64,000 bases of DNA from CAWAMR01 sp963783095. Lineage in GTDB: Bacteria; Planctomycetota; Planctomycetia; Gemmatales; Gemmataceae. The position numbers and the translations under genes are program-made. The stretch lies in NCBI GenBank assembly GCA_963783095.1, contig CAWAMR010000008.1, forward strand, positions 248,001 through 312,000. The letters are read 5' to 3'. Below, one piece after another: positions 55,705 to 64,000 of the stretch (positions are counted from its first letter, which is position 1; every line of letters begins with the position of its first letter). Under the pieces are notes generated by a model. The model saw only the letters and a list, made by a program, of their open reading frames with translations, ran no database searches and was not told the origin of the DNA.

Positions 55705-57194
55705 AGCATTCTATCTGCGCTTTGCTGGTCGTTTTCCTCCTGGTTTCCCCGGCGCTGGGAGAAGAATCCAAGATCGTCGTCGCTTCCAAGGAAGATACCG
55801 AAACCACCTTGCTGGGCGAAGTCATCGCTCATCTGCTCGAACAAGCCGGTCTACAAGTCAAGACGAAATTTCCACTGGGTGGCTCGCCGGTCGTCTGGAA
55901 GGCCCTTCAGGTTGGCGACATCGATATGTATGTCGATTACACGGGTACACTAACCCATCAAATCTTCGCCGGCCGGGGCATTCGCGATGATGCCGACTTG
56001 CGGAAAGAACTGGCCAGGCACGGCGTTGGCATGACCAAACCGCTGGGATTCGCCAACAACTATGCCATCGGCATGCGACGAGTTTGCGCGGAGGAACTGG
56101 GCATTCGGCGAGTCTCCGACTTGAAGAGCCACCCCGATCTGTCGTTCGGATTCAGCAATGAGTTCATGAGCCGGGACGATGGCTGGCCCGGCTTGAGAAA
56201 GCTCTACGGTCTGCCGCAAACGAAAGTGCGGAGCATGGACCACACATTCGCTTATAAGGCACTGAAGGATGGGACCATTGATGCGACGGAACTCTACACC
56301 ACCGACGCCGAGATTCGCCGTTTCGATTTGATTGCTCTGGAAGATGATCGCCGCTACTTCCCCGTTTATGAGGCAGTGATTCTCTATCGGCTCGATCTGG
56401 ATGAGCGAAACCCGGGAGCGGTTCGAGTTGTCGAGAAGCTGGAAGGCAAACTAACCCAGGCGACCATGATCGAGATGAATTCAGAGACGAAGAATCGTGA
56501 CTCGATGAAGATCATCGCTGCCGACTTCATCGAACGCGAGTTCGGAGAGAGGCCGGAGGTTCACATCGAGTCGAGTGCCCATCGACTCTGGATATTGACG
56601 CTCGAACACCTGACACTGGTGGGCATCTCACTGGGCGCTGCGGTATTGATTGGTTTACCACTGGGCATCATCTCCGCCCGTCGGCCGCGCATCGGTCAGA
56701 TACTCATCGGGACAGCGGGGGTGATTCAGACTATCCCAGCGTTGGCTCTGTTGGTGTTCATGATCCCACTTCTGAAGACGGGTGCATTGCCGGCGATCGT
56801 GGCGCTGTTTCTCTACAGCTTGCTGCCGATCATCAACAACACGGCAGTGGGATTGCGCTCGATTCCGCGCTCACTCCTCGAATCGGCCGATGCGCTGGGG
56901 TTATCGGCATCGGCCCGGTTACGACTCATCGAATTGCCGATGGCCTCTCAATCCATTTTGACCGGGTTCCGAACCTCGGCGGTCATCAACATCGGCACGG
57001 CAACGCTCGGCGCTCTGATCGGCGCGGGGGGCTATGGTGTACCCATTCGAACCGGTTTGCAAATGTTCGACAACCGGGAGATTCTGTTCGGTGCGATCCC
57101 GGCCGCGATCATGGCCCTGGTGTTCCAGGCGCTGCTCACCTGGTCGGAACGCCTGCTCGTTCCTCGCGGGCTTCGGCTCACCCCTCGACATTGA
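55701..57194 (+). CDS. Fused substrate-binding protein and permease, OpuC-type importer
   Basis: 497 residues: signal peptide (MKHSICALLVVFLLVSPALG), a periplasmic substrate-binding domain (residues 24-290) with the OpuAC pattern SKEDTETTLLGEVIAHLLEQ, GDIDMYVDYTGTL, ALKDGTIDATELYTTD, then a permease domain with five membrane helices and the EAA-like loop SADALGLSASARLRLIELPM. Fusion of binding protein and permease is known, but usually with the permease first; here the binding domain is first. Works with the upstream ATPase to import betaine, choline or a similar osmoprotectant. Confidence 0.9.
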   Translation: MKHSICALLVVFLLVSPALGEESKIVVASKEDTETTLLGEVIAHLLEQAGLQVKTKFPLGGSPVVWKALQVGDIDMYVDYTGTLTHQIFAGRGIRDDADLRKELARHGVGMTKPLGFANNYAIGMRRVCAEELGIRRVSDLKSHPDLSFGFSNEFMSRDDGWPGLRKLYGLPQTKVRSMDHTFAYKALKDGTIDATELYTTDAEIRRFDLIALEDDRRYFPVYEAVILYRLDLDERNPGAVRVVEKLEGKLTQATMIEMNSETKNRDSMKIIAADFIEREFGERPEVHIESSAHRLWILTLEHLTLVGISLGAAVLIGLPLGIISARRPRIGQILIGTAGVIQTIPALALLVFMIPLLKTGALPAIVALFLYSLLPIINNTAVGLRSIPRSLLESADALGLSASARLRLIELPMASQSILTGFRTSAVINIGTATLGALIGAGGYGVPIRTGLQMFDNREILFGAIPAAIMALVFQALLTWSERLLVPRGLRLTPRH

Positions 57195-57290
57195 GATGAT
57201 GCTGGCCATTTCCCTCGCCGAACTTCTTCACCGGCCGTGATTAGGATCGAGCAACGACTACGCTTCGGGCGGCGAAGGCCACCCACCTCT

Positions 57291-58085
57291 TCAGCGCAAC
57301 CCAGCTGCCTTCTCTTCCTTTGCAAGCGCCTTATACGCTTCTTTGCGCGTCGAGTAGCTTCCCTTCATCACCTTTTCGGTTTGGACGCGGATAATCCCAG
57401 CCGCTTTTGCCCAGGTAGCAGCCTGTACTTTCAAATCACTCTCTTTGCCGTCGTAGCTGTTCGGCTTTTTGATTTCCTCCCAGTCTTTCTCCTTAGAGCT
57501 TCCTTTGGTATCGTGTGCCGCGTAGACATCGATTTGTTTCCCGTCTGGCCCTTGCCGCTTGACCTTCTTTATCACTGGGGAGGAGATTGTGTGCAACTGA
57601 AACTTCCACTGCTTGTCAATCTTGACGGCCGTGAACTTGCGTTCGTAAGTTACGACCTCCGAAGGCTTTCGCAAGTCCGGCTGCCTGGTCCAAACCACGA
57701 CATGCGCGCGGTCTTTGCCGGCGGGCGACACTCCCTGAATCTCCCCCTTGACCTCATAAAAGTGCGCGGCCAGGTCTCCCTTTTGGCCCATGAACTGGTC
57801 GAGCTGGCGCTCTTTGTCCTTACCCAGTTTCTGATCGAGCGCGTCGTCGTATCGAGCGACGGCCGCTCGGAAAGCGACAAACTCGATCCAGACCCTATCC
57901 GCCGGCGGGGCGATCCAGCGCGTGAATTCATCGAACTTGTCGGCCTTGACCGCCGCGGCGAACTTCTGGAAGTCCTTTTCGATTTCGCCCCGCAACTCAT
58001 CTTTATCGCTTGCTCCGGCTTCGCCAATAACTACAGCGAAAACGACGAAAGTTGCTCTGAAAAGGCCGAGCCGGTTTGGTCTCAT
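57291..58085 (-). CDS. Secreted protein of unknown function
   Basis: 264 residues from ATG 58085, signal peptide ending near GEAGAS, then a helical, Lys/Asp-rich soluble domain (EKDFQKFAAAVKADKFDEF, VTYERKFTAVKIDKQWKFQL). No family recognised. The 96 bp to the importer gene hold no feature. The C-terminus is rich in Lys/Ala helices. Confidence 0.7.
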   Translation of the reverse strand: MRPNRLGLFRATFVVFAVVIGEAGASDKDELRGEIEKDFQKFAAAVKADKFDEFTRWIAPPADRVWIEFVAFRAAVARYDDALDQKLGKDKERQLDQFMGQKGDLAAHFYEVKGEIQGVSPAGKDRAHVVVWTRQPDLRKPSEVVTYERKFTAVKIDKQWKFQLHTISSPVIKKVKRQGPDGKQIDVYAAHDTKGSSKEKDWEEIKKPNSYDGKESDLKVQAATWAKAAGIIRVQTEKVMKGSYSTRKEAYKALAKEEKAAGLR

Positions 58086-58099
58086 TGCTTGATCCCTCG

Positions 58100-58335
58100 A
58101 AAACAACAACGAAGACAGCGTTGATGCGCACGACCGCCGAAGGTCCGGACGACTTCCGGATCTTTATCAGTGAGGACAGAAAGACGATTTCGCCTCGCGC
58201 GGACCTGACGCTTAGCATGCTCAGGTCGTCCATCTGCTGGGTGAATTCCGGCTTGAGCTGCACCTTGACTTTGAACGCCTGGCCGAACCAGTGGCAATCG
58301 GTCGCATGGACAACTCCCAGCGCGCGGTTATTCAA
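58100..58335 (-). pseudogene. Fragment of an RND (HAE1/AcrB-type) efflux permease
   Basis: About 75 residues (FGQAFKVKVQLKPEFTQQMD, DLSMLSVRSARGEIVFLSSL, RKSSGPSAVVRINAVFVVVF) match the porter-domain stretch of AcrB-like pumps, where PEF-x-DD-I-x-LYVRN-G-MVPLSS and GP-x-VxRYN occur. The rest of the ~1000-residue pump is absent: egtD lies on one side and the secreted gene on the other. A small remnant left by deletion or recombination. Confidence 0.6.
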
Positions 58336-58336
58336 A

Positions 58337-59290
58337 TTATTGAGAACCGCGGGTTAGATACTGGACGCTGAAATGACGCTGGTCGTCCATCCAAACCTTT
58401 TCAACCTCGAATCCTGCCTGTCCGGCAAGTCTTCCGAAGTGCTCCAATCGGTACTTGTGCGAATACTCCGTGCGGATGTGCTCGCCCTTGTCGAACGAAA
58501 CACCGACATTACCGATCCGGACCACCTGTTTCTTCCTGGAAACCAACTGCATCTCGATACGGCTATTGACTTCATCCAGGAATGCGCGATGATCGAAGGA
58601 CGCAAGATCGATGTCGCCATCCAGTTCGCGGTTGATGCGCGCCAGGAGGTTCAGGTTGAATGCAGCTGTTACTCCTTCGCGATCGTTATAGGCAGGTTCC
58701 ACGATCTCGGCGGCCTTGTGCAGATCGACGCCGACCAGCAATGCTCCGCCGGGGCCGACGATATGGGCGATCTGTTTCATCAACTCGACCGCTTCTGCCG
58801 GCGAGAAGTTGCCGATCGTGGAGCCGGGGAAATAGACCGCCTTGCGCCGACGCCGTGCAGGGATCGAGGGAAATCGGCCAACTGCGTGAAATCGGCCCAA
58901 ACCGGCATGATCTCCAGTTTCGGGTATCGTCGCGCGAGAGTTTTCGCCGACGAATAAAGATGCTCCCGGTTAATGTCGATGGCGACATAACCCGCGGGAT
59001 CCTGAAGAGCCTCGATGAGAATAGTGGTTTTTGCCCCGCTGCCGCTGCCGTACTCGACCAGAAGACAATGAGGGCCAAGCGCTTTTGCCATTTCGCCGAC
59101 ATATGCGGCGCATGATTCCCAGTTCCGTGCGCGTGAGATAATACTCGGGTAATTCGCAGATGCGGTCGAAAAGGATTGAGCCTGCTTCATCGTAAAAATA
59201 CTTGGGAGGGATTTCCTTCGGCAGGCAACTCAGACCTCTCAATACATCGGTGTGGAATTGGGACTTGGACGGAGTGGGAGTTAGGAGGAT
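58337..59290 (-). pseudogene. egtD: EgtD, histidine N-alpha-methyltransferase (frameshifted)
   Basis: The EgtD sequence is recognisable in three segments: start FHTDVLRGLSCLPKEIPPKYFYDEAGS and ICELPEYYLTRTELGIM; SAM-binding LLVEYGSGSGAKTTILIEAL and YVAIDINREHLYSSA; then YFPGSTIGNFSPAEAVELM and the C-terminal DDQRHFSVQYLTRGSQ. The frame shifts near 59113 and 58857. It makes hercynine, the first step of ergothioneine synthesis. It is in the same frame as the end of EgtB with no stop between them, so a fusion or read-through is possible. No separate start codon is evident. Confidence 0.83.
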
Positions 59291-60554
59291 CCGAGCTAGC
59301 CGAAACCCAGTGAATTGCCATCGCGTCTCCGGCGGAAAGAAATTACGATACTCTGCACGCAAATGAGAACGCGGCGTCAAACACGATCCGCCGCGCAGTA
59401 CCATCTGGTTACACATGAACTTGCCGTTGTACTCTCCTATGGCCCCGGTTGCCGGCTCAAAACCGGGGTAGGGACTGTAGGAGCTTTGAGTCCAAGTCCA
59501 TACATCGTCGAAAAATCCCAGTGCTGGTCATCTAATGGCGCCGGGTGAAGTCGGATAGGCTCATAAGCGTTGTCGTTGCGCGGCAAAACTATGCCAAGTT
59601 GCGCAAGCCACTTCCCATTCCGCCTCGGATGGTAAGCGGTAGCCTGCCCAACGAGCAAAGGCATCCGCTTCGTAGAAGCTCAGATGCAAGACCGGCTCAT
59701 TCGGGACAATGGGCCGGAGTCCTCCAAGCGTGAACGAACACCAGCAAGAGCCATGCCATTCCCAGTACAAAGGTGCATTCCATTTCTCGCGCTGGCAAGT
59801 CATCCAGCCGTCGGAAAGCCAGAGTTCCGGTCTGCTGTAACCGTTATCATCGATGAAGGCCGTGTATTCAGCCACACGAAACCGGCCTGGCGCTGATTTC
59901 ATATGGCTCCAGAAAGACCCGATGCCTGGGGCTTTCATTATCGAAATGAAACCCTTCGCCCGTCATATCCGATCTGATAAACGCCTTCATTGAAGCCCAA
60001 CCACTTCATGGGTGCGAGAGCTGAATCAGTCGGGATCGTTATTTCTCGGTAAGCAGGGTCGCAACGGGTTTTGCGAGAACAAATGCTTGATGTCGGTGAG
60101 CAGCAATTCCAGATGCTGCTGTTCGTGGTTCAGACCGATCTCGATGATCGGCAACAAATCATCACCAGGCTGCACGCGCGGCAACAACGAGGACATAGCA
60201 TCATCGACATGGCGTCGATAGCGCTCGTACTTCGTCGATGCTCGGTCGAGTGAGCAAGCCTCGAAGCGGCCTGGGATGCCGCGAGCCGACCGCATCGTAG
60301 TAGGAGTTGAATAGATAGTTAAACTCCGGATGAAATACTCGATATGAACTGACGGATGGATGAGACAACACGAACGTCTCAAAAAACCAGGTTGTGTGGG
60401 CCAGGTGCCACTTGGCGGGACTGGCATTGGGCATTGATTGGACGACCATGTCTTCCGGCGACAAGGGCGCACAGGCGCTTGCGGTGGCAGATCGTACCCG
60501 GCGATACCGATCGAGAAGATCGCTTGGCCGAATGCCTTTTGCTGGTGTCTTCAT
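59291..60554 (-). pseudogene. egtB: EgtB, ergothioneine sulfoxide synthase (heavily frameshifted)
   Basis: The DinB-like N-terminal part (SPAKWHLAHTTWFFETFVLS), the second His cluster (IEIGLNHEQQHLELLLTDIK), and the FGE-sulfatase domain (NGYSRPELWLSDGW, LSFYEADAFARWAGYRLPSE, GGSCLTPRSHLRAEYRNFFP) are present but spread over at least four different frame segments. EgtB uses Fe(II) and O2 to join cysteine or glutamylcysteine to hercynine. The last residues (TGFRLAR) run without a stop into EgtD. This gene has the densest frame breaks in the window, so real decay is possible here. Confidence 0.8.
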
Positions 60555-60687
60555 CGAGATTCCAAACAGCGAGTTAGCCCCGTACTCTGCACGATCGCAA
60601 CGTCTGAGATTCTGTACTTATTTTCGGGACAACGCCAACCTATGCCTCAACAATCCCAACCCGTTTGGCGAAATTCAAAGAATTGCT

Positions 60688-60715
60688 TTGATTTAACAAC
60701 CCCTTGTGAGATACT
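60688..60715 (+). promoter_or_regulatory. Possible sigma-70-like promoter
   Basis: TTGATT at 60688-60693 and GATACT at 60710-60715 with a 16-bp spacer, upstream of TTGAGGCACC and the ATG at 60742. Each box matches four of six consensus bases. Sequence evidence only. Confidence 0.35.
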
Positions 60716-60741
60716 GAAAAGACCTTTTTTGAGGCACCATC

Positions 60742-63700
60742 ATGGTAAAACCAATCCAAACCCGGCGCAGCCCTTCGCGCTTTCCCCGTAAGCACTGGGT
60801 CATTTTCGCTGCATCACTCGTTGCAGTGATCTTGTCCACCGTCGCGGTGATCCTGGCGTCCAACTATTACCTCGGCGGCCCGAAAGACGACAGCCCACCC
60901 AAACAGATCGAAGTTGTACAGGCTCCTGCAAACTTGAATTCGGCTCCGATCAAATCGGATCCGCCGAAACCGAACTCGAGCAAGGTTTCGGATTCTCCAA
61001 AGCCTATCCCGGTCAAGAAGCCTGTTGTTGAGGTTCCCCGTCCTCCGGAGCCGATTGCCAAAATCGCGCCAGCTGATGCATCGAAGGAACATGCGGTCGT
61101 GTTCCTTGAGCCGGCTCCGGTAAACACCAAGTTCAAGATCGGAGTTTCTTACCGGCATTTTCCGCCGAGAGATTCTTCGACAAGCGCTGCTCCTGACAGC
61201 ACGTGAGGAATTTGGCTTGCAGACACGCGACGCTTCGCTTGGAGAAGCCGCCCAGGATACAACCGATAAACTTTATCGATTCTCACTGCGCACGCTGTTT
61301 GCCGTCGGGAAAACCGATAGCGTCCTGATCGAGTATGGAGACCCCAAAGTCGGCAAAGGACTGCTGAAGAAGGAACTGCTGAAAACGGAGTTGCCGAACG
61401 CGATCGGCGAACCTGCACTCCAATACGGTAAGCTAAGCGAGGTTTGTGAGAATCTTTCCCGCACTGACTTCGCCGATGCCTTGAAAAAAGCCGGGTTTAC
61501 GCCTCGGCCGTCCAAGTTCCTGGAACACAGCGCCATCCCCGACGGATCGGCGCAACTGCTGATAAAGATGGATATCGTCTCGCAGTTTTCCGCTGTCCGC
61601 GAACTCCACGCACTGATCAAGTCGCAAGGTGAATCGCCGGAATTGCTGGGTGCACTCGTTCGAGCTTACGCCAATCTGGGTGTACTCACCGAACATTTTT
61701 GGTTGCCGGATCACAAGGTATTCAAAGCTCGTGCCCTGCTCTATGCCGAACGTCTTATGCGCCGACAGTCGGGCAAGCCCTGGGGGCTGTGGCACAAAGC
61801 CTACGCGGAGGCACTGGTCGGTCTGCACTCCTCTGCGCTCGCCGATTTGCAGGCCGCCGGCAACAAAGAGAGTCCGCTGCCGCGGCCTGACTGGGTTGTG
61901 CTGATCGAAGACTTCTGTCATTTCAATGCCGACAAGATGACTGCCCATGCTGCGAAGCCGGGGCTCTCACAGCTTACGCATCTACTACAGTTTCTGGTCG
62001 TGGAAGATCACAAAACCGTTCGCTTGTGTCTGGAAACCGCCAGAACCCTCCTCAAGGAGAATCCGGAGTGTACTCGAGTTCTTTGCGCAGCCTGCGGGAT
62101 GGGGCACGTCGGTCACCTGCACCAGGTCACGACCCTTTACCTCGAAGGCATGTCCAAGACCCTCTACAGCACTCTCCTGAGCGCTCCGAGCCTGCCGAAC
62201 TCGGTTGCAGCCCGCGTGCGCAAACAGGACGCAGAACCGATTGTCTGGCAAGCCCTTCAAGAGGCCGGGGCAAATGATGCAGCGGCTTTGCACTGGGGTA
62301 CGCTGAGCCGGCTGCTTCGAGAAGACCGCTTCATGTCGATCTGGCAACGAATGACCTTCATGAAAAACGACTGGTCGGTTCCCGTGGATGATTTCCTCGG
62401 AGAGATCAAACCACTCATGCAAGATCACCCCTATCGGAACGTCCTGAATTTGTTCGTTATCAACCCAAGGGGCGATGCAACGACCTACCGGCAACTGGCG
62501 GACACGTTGCCCACCGACGATTTGAACATCCAGTACTTCGGCATTTACGGCTCCCTGGCGGTCGCCCATCCGCAACGGAGCGACTCGATAGCCATCCGCA
62601 TCGAACAGCAGGGAGATCAGATCTTTCGGGATCTGGCCTTGAACGTCAAGCACGATCATGAGCCGGCAGACAAGGTCATCGCAGCGCACAATCTGCTGAA
62701 AATCAGCTCTCACGCTGGGACTGCGATTAGCACCAGGCTGGAGTACGAACCGATCGTCCTTGAACCTACCCTGAATGGCTGGGAGAAAGACGAATCTCAC
62801 CAGGCAACGGTGCTGCGCGGGCTGGGGACTCGATACGGCAGGTTCAAGCAATTCTCGGCAGCGGAGCGCTGTTGGAAAGCTTATTTGAAAAAATCGCCCG
62901 ACTTTCTGGGCCACACCAGTCTGGCGGAGATTTGCAAGGCGCAAGGCAATCTCGATCTCTGGAAGAAGACTCTCGACGAATATCTCAAAGAAGATGTTCA
63001 GGATCTCGACCACGCCCGGATCAAGGTCAATATCGCCCGATACCTGATGCAGAAGAACGACTTCAAGTCGGCCCGGCCTTATGCGGATGCCGCTGCGCAA
63101 ACCTACGCCGCGTGGGCGATGATATGCGCCAGTCAGTGTTACGAGGGACTGGAAGACTGGGAAAAGTCTCAAATATGGATTGCCCGCACGGCCGTGCGTT
63201 ATCAGAATCAAAGTTTGCAATGGATCTTTTGGTGTGCCCGAACCGGAAAGGGAAGCTTTGACGAGGCCAAGGAAGTCGCCGAGGAATACGTCAAGGCGAT
63301 GGGGAAACAATTCACTGGAACTGATTTGCTTGAAATGGCTTTCTTTTACACGATCACCCAACAACATCGGAAATCGCTCGATGTCTACGAGCGAATGTAC
63401 AAAGAAAACCGGATAGAATCGAGAGCCTTGTTCCTCGGGATCGCGGCCGACGACTGCGACAACAAGGAACGGCGCGATCAGGTCTGGAAAGATTGGCCTA
63501 AAAAAGGCACTCCCTGGGCCGATCTTGGGGCACTTTTTCGAGAGAGTCTGGCCAAAGGAGAGAAGGAGGGACTCGATTTCAAAGCAGTGGATAAAATTAT
63601 CGCCCGTCTTCCCGCCGACGTCCAACACGATGTCCACTATTACGTCGGCTGCTTTCTTCGACATCACGGCAAGGAAGAAGATGCCAGAAGGTATTTGAAT

Positions 63701-63808
63701 CACGCCGCGATTTCCAAAGAAATCGACGCTTACCTGCGGATGTTGGCCACGTCGCGACTGTCCGAACTGGGGTTTTTCCCTCAGCCGGTGGAGAAGAGTC
63801 CCAAGTGA
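60742..63808 (+). CDS. Large membrane-anchored TPR-like protein (one frameshift)
   Basis: The N-terminal segment (60742 to about 61165) has one membrane helix (VIFAASLVAVILSTVAVIL) and a Pro/Lys-rich spacer with repeated PKP motifs. The frame then changes near 61165 into LRQALLLTAREEFGLQTRD and is open to 63808, giving about 1021 residues. The large C-terminal part is helical with TPR-like units (GTRYGRFKQFSAAERCWKAY, EDWEKSQIWIARTAVRYQNQ). Probably exposed to the periplasm. Family not named, though similar anchored TPR proteins are common in planctomycetes. Converges with the WD40 gene. Confidence 0.7.
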
Positions 63809-63811
63809 TAT

Positions 63812-64000
63812 TCACTGCTGCGGCAATTTCCAAACTCGCAGGGTACGGCCGGCGTCCACCGATACGGCAAGTTTCCCGTCCGGCGAGAATCTTAAAACAT
63901 CACAGTGGCCTATGTGACCCTCGAACTGTTGAAGCTGTTTTTTCTGCTCCAGGTCGAACAGCCACAGAAAACTGGGAATGAATTCGGGCTTGCCGTTCCG
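63812..64000 (-). CDS. WD40-repeat protein, C-terminal fragment
   Basis: The minus strand is open from the window edge to a TGA at 63812-63814. The 62 visible residues contain a WD40 blade (LLFSPDGK-like LRFSPDGKLAVSVDAGRT then LRVWKLPQQ). The rest, possibly with a kinase domain as in the gene at 30901, lies outside the window. Confidence 0.8.
   Translation of the reverse strand, partial: RNGKPEFIPSFLWLFDLEQKKQLQQFEGHIGHCDVLRFSPDGKLAVSVDAGRTLRVWKLPQQ

Noticed and set aside
57237..58124. Plus-strand frame of 295 residues
   Set aside because: Antisense to the secreted protein at 57291-58085, which has a signal peptide and sensible composition.
61985..63703. Long minus-strand frame of 572 residues
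   Set aside because: It is antisense to the TPR protein, which has better coding character, a plausible domain and a start context; the reverse frame is a composition shadow.

Overview
The window looks like a chromosomal segment of a planctomycete, probably near Gemmataceae or Isosphaerales. The evidence is family content: serine/threonine kinases (one fused to WD40 repeats), a DUF1559 domain, a Tat-exported DUF1501 protein, TPR and SPINDLY/OGT-type proteins, several DUF58/VWA/MoxR genes, retropepsin-like genes and an ISKra4-family element. This is inferred from families, not from a phylogenetic marker.

Layout. 1-946: 3' part of a TPR gene. 1205-7482: a DUF58 / BatA-VWA / small protein / VWA operon with no MoxR gene. 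7529-9077: an ISKra4-type IS with perfect ends and an 8-bp target duplication. 9225-11499: Mla-type ATPase and MCE protein. 11534-12872: Rpn-like protein plus a partial C-terminal copy. 12978-21282: a tight HEAT / DUF4350 / MoxR / DUF58 / membrane-protein operon, with a small membrane protein and a Cas2/VapD-fold-like protein between MoxR and DUF58. 21279-26298: stress protein, DUF4129-like protein, receiver, DUF3817 and a third DUF58 gene. 26363-29243: retropepsin-like genes and SppA. 29319-39194 (minus): two Ser/Thr kinases, a large zinc-ribbon/DUF1559 protein, a PH-like membrane protein and DUF1501. 39401-46744: housekeeping genes (TerB-like, SolA-like oxidase, uracil-DNA glycosylase, DoxX, FMN reductase, HemB, GGCT, DapB). 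46745-47539: apparently non-coding, with a 74-bp tandem array. 47540-52789: lipoprotein, outer-membrane-like protein, TPR-OGT, GNAT, secreted protein. 52851-54797: a group II intron. 54952-57194: a betaine-type ABC importer. 57291-60554 (minus): secreted protein, RND remnant, ergothioneine genes. 60742-64000: a large TPR protein and a WD40 C-terminus.

Working together. The MoxR/DUF58/VWA clusters encode an AAA+ ATPase with von Willebrand A-type partners and membrane proteins, a module thought to act in envelope-linked complex maturation. The two kinases and the zinc-ribbon/DUF1559 protein form a signalling/envelope block. egtB and egtD would make ergothioneine if functional.

Caveat. About 25 places show a conserved protein continuing in another frame, including genes expected to be essential such as dapB. 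This points to uncorrected indel errors in the source assembly more than to mass pseudogenisation, so I annotate most as one gene spanning both frames. A second theme is short-unit repeats (7-8 bp) followed by inverted copies, found at four intergenic loci.
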